Source: Intrasporangium oryzae NRRL B-24470
Lineage (GTDB): Bacteria > Actinomycetota > Actinomycetes > Actinomycetales > Dermatophilaceae
Reading direction: 5' to 3'
DNA: 64,000 bases
Assembly: GCF_000576595.1 (NCBI RefSeq)
Contig: NZ_AWSA01000013.1
Coordinates: 42,133 to 106,132, forward strand
Shown here: positions 24,617 to 33,752 of the stretch, in pieces
Layout: each line of letters starts with the position of its first letter
How positions within the stretch are numbered: the first letter of the stretch is position 1
Position numbers and translations under genes: made by a program
Notes under the pieces: model-generated
The model's input: only the letters and a program-made list of their open reading frames with translations
What the model was told of the DNA's origin: nothing
The model's database searches: none

Positions 24617-25795
24617 ATGACCACGTCCCCCATCGGCGTCGCCGTCATCGGCGCGGGCATGGCCGGCCGGGCACACTGCGCGGGCTACCGCACCGCCCCG
24701 ACGCTCTTCGACCCGCCGCTCCCCCCGATCCACTACGCCGCCGTCGTCGACGCGAACGAGGCGGTGGCCAAGGATGCGGCCGGTCGCTACGGCTACGAGC
24801 GCTACGGCACCCACTGGCGCGAGCTGCTCGACGCCGACGACGTCCAGGTCGTCAGCGTCGTCGTCGCGAACCACCTGCACCGCGAGATCGTCGAGGCGCT
24901 CCTCGCCGCCGGCAAGCACGTCCTCTGCGAGAAGCCGCTCGCGGCGAGCCTCGAGGACGCCCGCGCGATGGTCGCAGCCGCCGACGCCCACCCCGACCTC
25001 GTGAGCGGCGTCGGCTTCGTCTACCGGCGTCAGCCCGCTGTCGCCGCGATCCGCGAGCTCGTCCGCGACGAGCTCGGCGAGGTCTCGCACTTCAACGGCC
25101 GCTACTGGTGCGACTACGCGCGCAGTGCCGAGACGCCGATGTCATGGCGCTACAAGGGCGGGCCCGGCACGGGGGCGCTGGCCGACATCGGCAGCCACCT
25201 CATCGACCTGGCCGAGTTCGTCTGCGGGCCGATGACCTCCGTCAGCGGCGCCTCCTTCGCGACGAAGGTCAAGGAACGCGCCCTTGCTCTCGGGACGACC
25301 TACGGCCACGCCAAGGCCGAGCTGAGCGACGTCCGCGAGCCCGTCGAGAACGACGACGTCGCCAGCTTCACAGCGCACTTCGCCTCCGGCGCCGTCGGCA
25401 CCTTCTCCATCTCGCGCATCGCACCGGGCCACGCGAACTCGCTCGCCTTCGACCTCATGGCCGAGCACGGCGCCGCGAAATGGGACATGGACCGCCCCGC
25501 CGAATTCTCCGTCATCCGGCGGCTGCGCGGCGACGGCCTCGACGGCTACAACCAGGTCCTCGCCGGCCCCGCCCACCCCTACGTCAAGGGCGGACTCCCG
25601 ATGGACTTCCCCGGCTGCTCGTACGGCGTGGGCGACCTCTTCGGCTTCCAGGCCCGCGCGTTCCTCGAGCAGGTCGCCGGCATCGAGGGCCTCCCGCCGG
25701 TCGCCGCCCTCGAGGACGGGGTCCGCGACCTGACCGTCATCGACGCGGTGACGCGCTCCGCCCTCGCCGGCGGCGCCTCCATCCGCCTCGACTGA
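24617..25795 (+). CDS. Gfo/Idh/MocA-family oxidoreductase
   Basis: This 392-residue NAD(P)-dependent dehydrogenase probably acts on a sugar or cyclitol. The Rossmann motif is VAVIGAGMAGRAH (residues 7-19). The signature KHVLCEKPLAAS (about 99-110) carries the catalytic Lys of EKP. In the second domain, GTGALADIGSHLIDLAEFV matches the D.G.H catalytic motif. AGAGAGG precedes the ATG. It is first in a two-gene unit with the TIM-barrel isomerase, under LacI control. Confidence 0.9.
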   Translation: MTTSPIGVAVIGAGMAGRAHCAGYRTAPTLFDPPLPPIHYAAVVDANEAVAKDAAGRYGYERYGTHWRELLDADDVQVVSVVVANHLHREIVEALLAAGKHVLCEKPLAASLEDARAMVAAADAHPDLVSGVGFVYRRQPAVAAIRELVRDELGEVSHFNGRYWCDYARSAETPMSWRYKGGPGTGALADIGSHLIDLAEFVCGPMTSVSGASFATKVKERALALGTTYGHAKAELSDVREPVENDDVASFTAHFASGAVGTFSISRIAPGHANSLAFDLMAEHGAAKWDMDRPAEFSVIRRLRGDGLDGYNQVLAGPAHPYVKGGLPMDFPGCSYGVGDLFGFQARAFLEQVAGIEGLPPVAALEDGVRDLTVIDAVTRSALAGGASIRLD

Positions 25796-25942
25796 GACAC
25801 CACCAGTTCGTATGCCGCCCAGCGGGTTTCGTGGCCCAGCCACCCTCCCAGCCCAGCGGCGACAGCAGGACCCGGCTCAGCGGCATACCGCCCGATCGAA
25901 CCCGACACGACCACTGACACCTGACTCCGGAAGGACACCACC
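25796..25942. other. Spacer with an inverted pair of the GTATGCCG motif
   Basis: GTATGCCGC at 25809 and GCGGCATAC at 25881 face each other 60 nt apart and could form a weak stem, perhaps limiting read-through between the dehydrogenase and isomerase genes. The ribosome binding site GGAAGGA of the next gene lies at the right end. Confidence 0.4.
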
Positions 25943-26929
25943 ATGTACCTCGGCGCCTACAACGCCTGCCTCGCAGACAAGCCCCTCGGCGAGGCCCTCG
26001 ACATCATCGCCGGCCTCGGCCTGACGAGTGTCGAGATCAACTCCGGCGGCTTCCTGCCGCCGATCCATCTGCCGGTCAAGGAGATCCGCGAGAGCGAGGC
26101 CGCGCGGCAGGAGTACCTCGGCGAGTTCAGCTCGCGTGGCCTGACGCTGACCGCGCTCAACTGCAACGGCAACGCGCTCCACCCCAGGGCCGACTTCCCG
26201 CACTCGCAGGCCCTGCTCGACTCGATCGAGCTCGCGGCGCTGCTCGGGGTCAAGCGCGTCGTGACGATGTCCGGGGCCCCGGGCAGTGAGCCGGGAACGA
26301 CTGTCCCCGTGTGGAGCCCGCTCCCCTGGTGGAGCCCGTTCCTGGACGTCCAGGACCACCAGTGGAGCGTCGCGATCCCCTACTGGAAGGACATCCAGGC
26401 CCGCGCCGCCGACGCCGACGTCAAGATCGCGATCGAGATGCACCCGGGCAACATCGTCTTCAACCCGCGCACCATGCACCGCCTCGCGGAGGAGATCAAC
26501 GCGACGCACGTCGGCGCCGAGATGGACCCGAGCCACCTCTTCTGGCAGGGCATCGACCCCGTCCTCGCCATCGCCGACCTCGGCGAGCTCGTCTTCAACG
26601 CGGCGGCCAAGGACACGCGGATCAACGAGGCCGCGAAGGTCAACGGCGTCATCGACGACAGCTTCACGCGGGTCGCCGAAGGCGAGCCGGGCTACCTCCC
26701 CCTCGGCGGCGGGACGACCCTCAGCGGCTGGCCGGCGACCCCGTCGTGGGACTTCGTCGCCGTCGGGCGGGGGCACGACACCGCGTACTGGACCGAGTTC
26801 CTACGGGCCCTGCACAAGGTCGACCCCGACATGCCGGTCAACATCGAGCACGAGGACCAGGAGCTCGACCAGCTCGAGGGGCTGCGGTTCGCGGCCGAGA
26901 CGCTGATCGCCGCCGAGAAGGCCCTCTGA
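25943..26929 (+). CDS. TIM-barrel sugar phosphate isomerase/epimerase family protein
   Basis: A 328-residue AP-endonuclease-2-type barrel. The metal-binding glutamates and histidines are likely in KIAIEMHPGNIVFN (about 160-173), VGAEMDPSHLFWQG (Asp-Pro-Ser-His) and NIEHEDQEL (near 302). Barrel strands at VVTMSG and VEINSGG fit. With the preceding Gfo/Idh gene it forms a dehydrogenase-isomerase pair for an unknown sugar; such pairs often interconvert 3-keto-glycosides or inosose derivatives. Confidence 0.88.
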   Translation: MYLGAYNACLADKPLGEALDIIAGLGLTSVEINSGGFLPPIHLPVKEIRESEAARQEYLGEFSSRGLTLTALNCNGNALHPRADFPHSQALLDSIELAALLGVKRVVTMSGAPGSEPGTTVPVWSPLPWWSPFLDVQDHQWSVAIPYWKDIQARAADADVKIAIEMHPGNIVFNPRTMHRLAEEINATHVGAEMDPSHLFWQGIDPVLAIADLGELVFNAAAKDTRINEAAKVNGVIDDSFTRVAEGEPGYLPLGGGTTLSGWPATPSWDFVAVGRGHDTAYWTEFLRALHKVDPDMPVNIEHEDQELDQLEGLRFAAETLIAAEKAL

Positions 26930-26993
26930 GCCATGGGGCCTCAGCCGGGGACTCCAGCGCCGGCCTGACGAAGTCGCTGCGGCACGGGGCAGC

Positions 26994-28409
26994 TCACGTC
27001 GTGCACTGCAGCTTGCGCTGGACCGTGCTGCACGACACGGCACGCGTGGCCTGCGTCGGTGGCGACTGGCTGTCCGTGAGGGTCACCGTGTAGGTCCCGG
27101 GCTTCTTGTACGTCGTCGAGACCTGAGATCCGGTGGCTTTGGCGCCGTTGCCGAACGTCCACCTCAGCGGGGCGACTCCGGTGCCGGTGAAGGTGCACGT
27201 GCCACGGGTGCACGTGGCGGACGTGATGGTCGCGGGCGACGGGGGCGGGGGTGGCGTCCCGCCCATCCGCGCGGCCACGTCGGCACGGATGGTCGGGAGG
27301 GCGGCATACAGGGTGGCGCCCGGGCACGCCGTCGCCAGCCAGTCACGGTGCCCGGAGATGGTTGCGACGTCCTTGGTCACGCCGGTGATGGGGTTGACGT
27401 AGTGGACCGTGCCCTGTGGGTCGAGGTGGTGACGCGTCGAGAGGGCGGCCAGCAGCCCGTCGAGGCCGTCGACCGCGGCGGCCGAAGGGGTGGTGTCGCC
27501 GGAGCACTCCGACGTCGGCTCGTAGCAGCCAAGGAGCGCGATGCCGATGTTGCCGGCGTTGTAGTTCCCGACGTGGGCGCCGTTGACGATCCGGTCGGTG
27601 GTCGTCTCGTGGGCGAAGTCGGCGCCGTCGCCACCGGCGTAGAGGCAGGACGTGCTCGTGTGGCCGGCGTTGCGCCCCTCGTAGACGACTCCGTGACCGT
27701 CGACGAGGTACTGGTAGCCGATGTCGGACCACCCGTTGGTCTGCACGTGGTAGCTGTAGATGGCGCGGACGGTCGCGGAGTAGTCCTGGTTCGGGTCGTT
27801 GGAGCCCGCGCTGTGATGGACGGTGAGGACCTGCGCCGGGTAGAAGGCCTGGGTGTCGGTCCCCTTGGACCAGCCGCTGATCGACTCATCTGCTCCCCAG
27901 TCCGCCCTGGACCTGCACGAGGGAGCGGCATAGGCAGCGTCTGCCGGCCGCTTGGCGACGACCCGGGCCCGGCCGTCCGTCGTGTTGATCGCGGCCGCAC
28001 GCCAGTTGCGGCCGAGAGCGGGCAGGCCTCGGACCTGGTAGGCGTCGGCGTGGTCCACCGTGATGAGGGCGCCAGTGAACTGACCGGCCGACTGTGCGCC
28101 GTCCTGCTCGATCGGCTGCCACGCCGTCCAGGCGCCACCGACGCGGAAACGGGCCTCGCCGTAGGGCGATCGTCCCGTGCCGGCCAGCACGGCGCCCGGG
28201 GCCAGGTCGGCCACCACCCCGAAGTACTCGATCGGGAAGGCGGCGCCGACCGGGCCGTCGGACACCGGACGGGTGTCGTTGAGGGTCCGCGGACTCGTCA
28301 CCGCCGCGGACTGCGGAGCGACGCCGAGCGTGAGGGCAGCGGCGAGGCCGGCGGTGACGGCGACGAAACGTGCGACGAAACGAGCGAGGTGGCGACGTGT
28401 GAAGGTCAT
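26994..28409 (-). CDS. Secreted N-acetylmuramoyl-L-alanine amidase with PKD-like tail
   Basis: The ATG at 28409 begins a signal peptide (VARFVAVTAGLAAALTLGVA, cleaved near SAA). An N-terminal beta-rich domain extends to about 165. The PGRP/amidase-2 domain follows: CRSRADWGADESI, zinc His in LTVHHSAGSN, YHVQTNGWSDIGYQYLVDG, IGIALLGCY, and zinc His/Cys in TISGHRDWLATACPG. The C-terminus has a proline run and then a PKD-like domain (PLRWTFGNGAK ... KKPGTYTVTLTDSQSP). It would cleave peptide stems from peptidoglycan outside the cell. Length is 471 residues. Confidence 0.92.
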   Translation of the reverse strand: MTFTRRHLARFVARFVAVTAGLAAALTLGVAPQSAAVTSPRTLNDTRPVSDGPVGAAFPIEYFGVVADLAPGAVLAGTGRSPYGEARFRVGGAWTAWQPIEQDGAQSAGQFTGALITVDHADAYQVRGLPALGRNWRAAAINTTDGRARVVAKRPADAAYAAPSCRSRADWGADESISGWSKGTDTQAFYPAQVLTVHHSAGSNDPNQDYSATVRAIYSYHVQTNGWSDIGYQYLVDGHGVVYEGRNAGHTSTSCLYAGGDGADFAHETTTDRIVNGAHVGNYNAGNIGIALLGCYEPTSECSGDTTPSAAAVDGLDGLLAALSTRHHLDPQGTVHYVNPITGVTKDVATISGHRDWLATACPGATLYAALPTIRADVAARMGGTPPPPPSPATITSATCTRGTCTFTGTGVAPLRWTFGNGAKATGSQVSTTYKKPGTYTVTLTDSQSPPTQATRAVSCSTVQRKLQCTT

Positions 28410-28536
28410 GGCAGGTCCCCTGTCCTGATGGTGCCGACTCTTCATTCCATGGTTGCGCGCAGCGGTGGCCGCCGCGGAGGAGCCGCCTGAGTGTGGGGTT
28501 TCCGACAAGGCCGGAGAGTCGACGATGCGGGTTCGG

Positions 28537-28974
28537 TCACCCCAGCTCGGTCAGGCGCGCGACCGCGATCCGGCGACCCGCTTTCGCCTCGTAGGGACCG
28601 AAGGAGGGATAGGTCGCGACGATGATGTCCCTCCAGGCCGCGTCGGACTCGGCCCCGCGCAGCACCTCGACCGACATCGTCCTCCTGTTGCGGCCGACCT
28701 CGACGGTCGCGGTCGAGGCGGCCCGGAGGTTGCGGACCCACTGCGGTTCCTTCGGCTGCCCGCCCGCGGTCGCTGCGAGGTAGTAGGCGCCGTCGCGCTC
28801 CACGTACGCCACGGGCACGGTGTGCGGCACCCCGGACTTCCGTCCGGCCACGGTGAGCAGGAGCACGAGGCTGCCGCCCCTCGCCCTGCCGCCGACGCGG
28901 CCACCGGTACGCCGGTAGATCCACACGGCCGCCGCGTTGCCAGCCTTCCACAATCGCTGTGCCATCGACGCCAT
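28537..28974 (-). CDS. Deazaflavin (F420)-dependent nitroreductase-family protein
   Basis: A 145-residue split-barrel protein of the Ddn family. GGRARGGSLVLLLTVAGRKSGVPHTVPVAY (two overlapping motifs, residues about 24-53) contains the TxGRKSG phosphate-binding loop, and PQWVRNLRAA is the conserved helix. Members reduce quinones or nitro compounds with F420H2. I chose the ATG at 28974 (GCGAGGACGG upstream). It implies that the host makes F420. Confidence 0.85.
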   Translation of the reverse strand: MASMAQRLWKAGNAAAVWIYRRTGGRVGGRARGGSLVLLLTVAGRKSGVPHTVPVAYVERDGAYYLAATAGGQPKEPQWVRNLRAASTATVEVGRNRRTMSVEVLRGAESDAAWRDIIVATYPSFGPYEAKAGRRIAVARLTELG

Positions 28975-29084
28975 GCCGTCCTCGCTGACTCGCGGAGGTT
29001 CTCTCGACGAGTCAACCACGGCTCGACCGGTCCGGGTCGGCGCCGGGCCGCGGGACCCCACTCGCCGCTCGGTCGACAGCCGAC

Positions 29085-30209
29085 TCAGGAGGTCAGGCTG
29101 ACGTGCAGGTCCCGGCCGAGGATGTCGGCCAGTCGTGCGACCTCCTGCTCGACGGCCTCGTCGGGTAGCCGCCGCTCGTCGTGCCAGGTGATAGTGAGCT
29201 CATCGCCCTTCCGCGCCCAGGTTCCACAGACGACGCCGCCGGCGATCAGCGGGTTCGCCTTGCGGGTCATGGCGTCCCGAAGAGGTGGGGGCGTGACCCG
29301 GATGTCCTTGGTGCCAGGACCCATCACCCACTGGTCATGCCCCGGAAGGAGCCGCACGGCCTCCGAGGGCCGCGCGGCGGCAAGGGCCTCCACGTCCTCG
29401 CGCATGACGTATGCCGCTGTGCCCTCGACGTCGATGCCGACCAGCCGGTCGCCCAGGCCCGAGATCCACCCGTCGAGCCGTTTGCGGCCCGCGCTCAGGC
29501 CAGATCCGAGCCAGTAGTGGAGATGCTCGGGTGTGGCCGGACCGTAGGTCCCCAGATAGGCCGTGACGGCGCGCGGGCCCGCGTCGTCGAGGTCGGGGAT
29601 GCCCGACCACAGGGGGTTGCTGTCGAGGCGTTGAAAGGTGTGCTGTCCGTCGCGAGGTGGACCGAAGCTGATGTCCCCTTGCCACGTCAAGGGCTTGATC
29701 AGGGTGCCCGCGCCATCGTCGAAGACCGGTTTCAGGTGGCGGTAGGCGCGGCGCCTGGTCAGGACCGCGCCGAGCTCGGCGATGGTCAACGGACCGTCGC
29801 TCAGCGCGTCGCGCACCGCTGCCCGGAAGTCTGGCCAGTCCTCAGGGCGCAGCCGGTAGTACTCCACCCAGCTCGGCAGCTCCCACTGCCGTCCCGCCGA
29901 TCGAAGCGCGAGGTAGATCCCGCCGTCCTCGGGCGAGAGGTAGTGCATCGACCCGCGGAACGCGAACGCCTTGATCACCGTCCCGTCTTCCAGGGCGCGC
30001 GCGAGATCGCCGGGACGCGACGCCGTGCTCCGGGTCCTCACGGCGAGTTCAGCGAGCGACTCGTCCATCGACAGCACCGCACCGAGCCGGCGTACGACCT
30101 CGGCCGCGGACCCCGGCCCGACCGGGTCGATCAGGTGTCGCTCCATGCGCCACGACAGTGCTTGCCTCCACGTGACCGTGGCCTCGATCGCGGTGGTCAT
30201 GCGCAGCAT
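29085..30209 (-). CDS. Winged-helix DNA-binding domain protein (AlkZ/YcaQ-like)
   Basis: A 374-residue protein of the HTH_42 family, of which AlkZ and YcaQ are interstrand-crosslink DNA glycosylases. RMERHLIDPVGPGSAAEVVRRL opens the protein; AFRGSMHYLSPEDGGIYLAL and GPATPEHLHYWLGSGLSAGRKRL mark winged-helix repeats; RLLPGHDQWVMGPGTKD and NPLIAGGVVCGTWARKGDEL are family hallmarks. The QxQ catalytic motif of AlkZ is not clear to me (HYL is seen instead), so the glycosylase activity is uncertain. The ATG at 30209 is chosen; an ATG at 30200 is possible. Confidence 0.8.
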   Translation of the reverse strand: MLRMTTAIEATVTWRQALSWRMERHLIDPVGPGSAAEVVRRLGAVLSMDESLAELAVRTRSTASRPGDLARALEDGTVIKAFAFRGSMHYLSPEDGGIYLALRSAGRQWELPSWVEYYRLRPEDWPDFRAAVRDALSDGPLTIAELGAVLTRRRAYRHLKPVFDDGAGTLIKPLTWQGDISFGPPRDGQHTFQRLDSNPLWSGIPDLDDAGPRAVTAYLGTYGPATPEHLHYWLGSGLSAGRKRLDGWISGLGDRLVGIDVEGTAAYVMREDVEALAAARPSEAVRLLPGHDQWVMGPGTKDIRVTPPPLRDAMTRKANPLIAGGVVCGTWARKGDELTITWHDERRLPDEAVEQEVARLADILGRDLHVSLTS

Positions 30210-30298
30210 GGTGTCACCGCTTCTGGAGGAAGAGGGCCGTTGAGCGTTCCGCAGGCAACGCGAGGCTGCGGCCACGTCGCGTCGGCTAGCCTGCCGCC

Positions 30299-30904
30299 AT
30301 GGCGAGCGCCGAGCTGGACGAGCTGGTCGTCGCGGACGCCGAGGCCCTGCGAGCGTGGTTGTCGGCCAACCACGCCACGTCGCCCGGAGTCTGGCTGGCC
30401 CTGACCAAGAAGGACGGCCTAGTCACCACGCTGACCTGGCAGCAGGCGGTCGACGAGGCCTTGTGCTTCGGCTGGATCGACGGGCAGACCCGGAAACGGG
30501 ATCAGGAGACCTCCTGGATCCGGTTCACCCCTCGTAGAGCCCGCAGCGCCTGGTCACAACGCAACATCGCCAACGTGGCCCGGCTGGAAGCACAGGGCCG
30601 CATGCTGCCCCCAGGCCGCGCCGCGGTAGACGCCGCGAAAGCGGACGGGCGGTGGGCGGCGGCCTACGCCCCGCCGTCAGAGGCCGAGGCACCGGCCGAC
30701 CTCCTCGCCGCCATCGCCGCCGTCCCAGCCGCCCAAGCCATGTTCGACATCCTCACCAAGACCAACCGGTTCGCTCTCATCTACCGCGTCAACGCGGTCA
30801 AACGGGCAGAGACCCGCGAGCGGAAGATCGGGGAGTTCGTCGCCATGCTGGCCCGCCACGAGACGATCCACCCACAGAAGGCAAAGCCTCCGAGCTCGCC
30901 GTAG
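30299..30904 (+). CDS. YdeI/OmpD-associated-family protein
   Basis: A 201-residue protein. TWQQAVDEALCFGWIDGQTR and TSWIRFTPRRARSAWSQRN are the characteristic blocks of the YdeI family, and TNRFALIYRVNAVKRAETRERKI is the helical C-terminal part. Members are linked to antimicrobial-peptide or bacteriocin tolerance, but the mechanism is unknown. It is divergent from the AlkZ-like gene with a short spacer. Confidence 0.88.
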   Translation: MASAELDELVVADAEALRAWLSANHATSPGVWLALTKKDGLVTTLTWQQAVDEALCFGWIDGQTRKRDQETSWIRFTPRRARSAWSQRNIANVARLEAQGRMLPPGRAAVDAAKADGRWAAAYAPPSEAEAPADLLAAIAAVPAAQAMFDILTKTNRFALIYRVNAVKRAETRERKIGEFVAMLARHETIHPQKAKPPSSP

Positions 30905-31010
30905 CCAGCCGGCGCGTGTCGCTGTCCCCAGGTCGGTCAGAAGGGGCTCGCCGCGCGGCGTGCGACCGCAACTGCTCCCCGCCGTGGTGTCCGGGTTGGA
31001 CACTTGCTGC

Positions 31011-31352
31011 ATGGTCGAGGTGGACCCGGAGCGGTTCGAGGCGATGGTGACCGAGGCGCTCGACGGCATACCCGGAGAGCTTGGCGAACTCATGAGCAAC
31101 GTGGCCGTCACGGTGCACCACGACCGTGGCCCGGCGGGCCTCTTGGGGCTCTACCAGGGCGTGCCCCTGACGCGTCGGTCGGCGTTCTACGCCGGCGTCC
31201 TGCCTGACCGGATCACGATCTACCGGCGTGCCATCTGCGCCCTGTGCGACAGCGACTCCGAGGTGGTCGAGCAGGTTCGGCGGACGGTCATTCACGAGGT
31301 GGGACATCACTTCGGGATCAGCGACGCGCGCCTGCGCGAGCTCGGTTGGTGA
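31011..31352 (+). CDS. Zincin-like metallopeptidase-family protein
   Basis: A 113-residue protein starting at the ATG at 31011. The zinc site is RRTVIHEVGHHFGISD (HExxH plus a nearby His/Asp), near residues 93-108. The preceding LGLYQGVPLTRR and RITIYRRAI are typical of the small actinobacterial metallopeptidase family (MPN/zincin type). No signal peptide, so it acts in the cytoplasm. The substrate is unknown. Downstream of the YdeI gene by 106 nt, on the same strand. Confidence 0.88.
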   Translation: MVEVDPERFEAMVTEALDGIPGELGELMSNVAVTVHHDRGPAGLLGLYQGVPLTRRSAFYAGVLPDRITIYRRAICALCDSDSEVVEQVRRTVIHEVGHHFGISDARLRELGW

Positions 31353-31457
31353 GTCGGCGGCTTCCCGCCGTCACCGAGCGGATCGAACCGAATGCCGATA
31401 ACGTCCGGCAGTGCCAGGGAGATCCGCGTGGTTTCGTCCTGGCTGTCTCCTTCCGGC

Positions 31458-32186
31458 TCAGCGCAGACGAGCGAGATCCCTTCGGATGTAGCGCAGGTGC
31501 GCCCACTCCTCCTCCAGGATCACGCGAAGGCAGTCACCGACGGTCGGCCGCCAGTCACCGCCCCACGGGTCTTCGCGTTGCTCCGCGAGCAGCTCCGCCG
31601 TGGCTGTGGCCAGGAAGTCCGTCACCATTTGCTGTCGGTCGGCACGCACCGCGAGGATCTCCTCGTAGACCGGCGGGTCCACGCGGAAGATCGACATGTC
31701 GAAGCCCATCTCTTCGGCCCCGGTGAAGATCTGGCCGATCTCGTGGAACGGCTGCTGCATCCGCAGGATCCCGCCGCGCAGCCAGGCGTCGGTCGCCAGG
31801 ATGAGGTGCCGCAGGGTCTGGGCCAGGGACCACTCGTCCTCGACGTGGGCGTCCACCAGGCCCGGCGGCGTGTCCGTCACCGTGGCCTGCCACGCAGACT
31901 GCACTGCGACCCACCCCTCGCGCAGGCCCTCGGGCGTCTGCGCCTTCTGCAGCGCGCGGCCCGGGAACTGCCGGTTGAGCTCGGCATCGACGAGCGGCAC
32001 CACGTCGACCCCGTTGACGAAGAGGCTGCCGAAGAACAAGTCATGGCTGTCGATGTCGAGTCCGCCCACATCGACGCTGCGCATCGTCACACCGCTGACA
32101 TCGGAGAATCGCACGGTGGCGCCCTTGAAGCTCGCCTTGACGAAGGTCGCGCCTTCGAACTCCTTGGTGCTGGAATAGGTCGTCAT
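31458..32186 (-). CDS. DinB-family protein with N-terminal pentapeptide-like segment
   Basis: The 242-residue protein has two parts. Residues 4-55 read like pentapeptide repeats (FEGATF VKASF KGATV RFSDV SGVTM). The rest is a DinB/YfiT four-helix bundle: DEWSLAQTLRHLILATDAWL carries the first metal His, and LRVILEEEWAHLRYIRRDL the last. A third His is in QQPFHEIGQ. Bundles of this kind bind metal and often act as thiol-dependent transferases. The ATG at 32186 is chosen because the protein character begins there. Confidence 0.85.
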   Translation of the reverse strand: MTTYSSTKEFEGATFVKASFKGATVRFSDVSGVTMRSVDVGGLDIDSHDLFFGSLFVNGVDVVPLVDAELNRQFPGRALQKAQTPEGLREGWVAVQSAWQATVTDTPPGLVDAHVEDEWSLAQTLRHLILATDAWLRGGILRMQQPFHEIGQIFTGAEEMGFDMSIFRVDPPVYEEILAVRADRQQMVTDFLATATAELLAEQREDPWGGDWRPTVGDCLRVILEEEWAHLRYIRRDLARLR

Positions 32187-32224
32187 CCCGTCATCATCAC
32201 CGCTGCCGGGGACAAGCGCGCCTC

Positions 32225-32671
32225 GTGCGACCGCGCCCACAACGCAATGCGGTCGCCAATCGCGAGAACGTCTGGAACGGCCGCCCGATCTCCTTGATCG
32301 TCCCAGCGGAGCCGCTTGACGTCCTTGGCGGCAAGGCCGTCCCGCTCATCGAGCTGATCCCGCCCGTTCACCAGCGCGTCTACAAGATGGGGTTGGAGCA
32401 CCTCGGCGTCGTGGTCGGCGACCCCTTCGACACGTTCGTCGAAGCCCACAAGCCCGTCCTCACCGGACAGCAGTTCCAGGGCCCGCACAGCACACCGGAC
32501 CCCGTCTACATCTTGTTCGAGGACTTCACTCACGTGAAGTTCTATCGACTCTCACTGAGGGAGTCCGTCGAGCTTGATGCCGGCCCGTTCGCCGACGGGT
32601 TCCATCACGTTGACCCCTGGGTGCCCCAGCGCCTGGTCACCGCGACCGGTCCGAATCCTCTGCCCCGCTGA
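32225..32671 (+). pseudogene. Truncated YecM-like VOC-fold protein
   Basis: The frame reads NVWNGRPISLIVPAEPL, EHLGVVVGDPFDTFVEA and KFYRLSLRESVELDAGPF, resembling the second half of YecM-type metal-binding (VOC) proteins, which usually have about 190 residues. The first half is missing; upstream the same strand is non-coding, and the DinB gene begins 39 nt away in the opposite direction. There is no good ribosome binding site before the GTG at 32225. I therefore call it a 5'-truncated gene, though a short functional protein cannot be excluded. Confidence 0.5.
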
Positions 32672-32743
32672 GCGACCCGGGGAATGCCGCGCGACCGCCA
32701 CATATCCAGCGCGCGCACTCGGAGCCCGCTCGCTGGGCACCTT

Positions 32744-33673
32744 CTACTGACCGCGCAGCCGTTCGACGATCGGTGCGGCGGAGTCGATGTCCTCTTCCCA
32801 GAACGTCCAGTGGCTGATGCCCCAGCGGTCCCGTCGCGCGAGGATCTCGTCCACGACGCGGGCTCTGTCTCCGACCAGGTAGTAGGGGCTGGTCGCGGCA
32901 ATCTCTCGGGAGGTCCAGTCCTCGAGGGGTATCTCGTCGCTGGACCGGTGGAGGCCGAAGACGAGAGCCGCTCGCTCGGGCGGTGTTGTGGTTCGCTGCT
33001 GCAGCGCCGCTTCCAGCACGCTGATCTTGTGGTCGAAGGCGCTCCGGGAGAACTCCGTCGGATCGAGGCCCCCTCTCGGAAGGGACTTCGGAACGAACGC
33101 CACGGTGTCCGCCCACCGGGCCGCCAGTCGCGTCATCCGCGGACCTCCGCCACCGAGAAGGAGGGGGATCGGTCGTTGCGCGGGCTCGACAAGCAGCTCA
33201 CAGCCGTTCAGCTGGTAATGGTCGCCGGCCCAGTCCAGCTTCTCGCCGAGGTGGAGTCGACGGACGATCTCAACGGCTTCCTCGTACCGGGAAGCGCGCA
33301 CGGGGCCCTCGTCGAAGGGAATGCCGACCATCTCGTACTCCGAGCGGGACCACCCGGCGCCGATACCGAGCTCCATCCGGCCACCGGACATGCGGTCGAT
33401 CTCGGCAGCCTCACGAGCCAGAAGCACCGGGTGCCGGAAGTCGTTGTCATAGACGTAGGAGCCGACCCGCAACGTTGTCGTCACGGCTGCTGCGGCTGCG
33501 AGTCGCGGGGTGCACACGGTGGAGTTACCGAAGTGGTCAGCGACCTGCAGCACGTCGAACCCGAGATCCTCCACCTTTCGTGCGTAGGAGGTCCACGCGG
33601 TCTTCGACTCCTCGGTTCCGCTCGTTGTCACCAGGCCAAATCGAAATGGTCGCGACGTGTCCGCGAGGGTCAT
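32744..33673 (-). CDS. LLM-class (F420-dependent) oxidoreductase
   Basis: A 309-residue TIM-barrel protein of the luciferase-like monooxygenase superfamily, F420-dependent subgroup. RFGLVTTSGTEESKTAWTSY begins the barrel; VLQVADHFGNST, AAEIDRMSGGRMELGIGAGW and RPIPLLLGGGGPRMTRLAARWAD are the hallmark blocks. It probably oxidises an alcohol or reduces an enone using F420. The ATG at 33673 is used; the frame extends upstream without protein character. Another hint that the host makes F420. Confidence 0.88.
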   Translation of the reverse strand: MTLADTSRPFRFGLVTTSGTEESKTAWTSYARKVEDLGFDVLQVADHFGNSTVCTPRLAAAAAVTTTLRVGSYVYDNDFRHPVLLAREAAEIDRMSGGRMELGIGAGWSRSEYEMVGIPFDEGPVRASRYEEAVEIVRRLHLGEKLDWAGDHYQLNGCELLVEPAQRPIPLLLGGGGPRMTRLAARWADTVAFVPKSLPRGGLDPTEFSRSAFDHKISVLEAALQQRTTTPPERAALVFGLHRSSDEIPLEDWTSREIAATSPYYLVGDRARVVDEILARRDRWGISHWTFWEEDIDSAAPIVERLRGQ

Positions 33674-33752
33674 GGCTCGAGGGTATTCCGCGCGAGCGGG
33701 TGGCAGAGCCTTCCTGGCAACGGTGACGCCCCGAACGCCCCACGCCCGCGCC

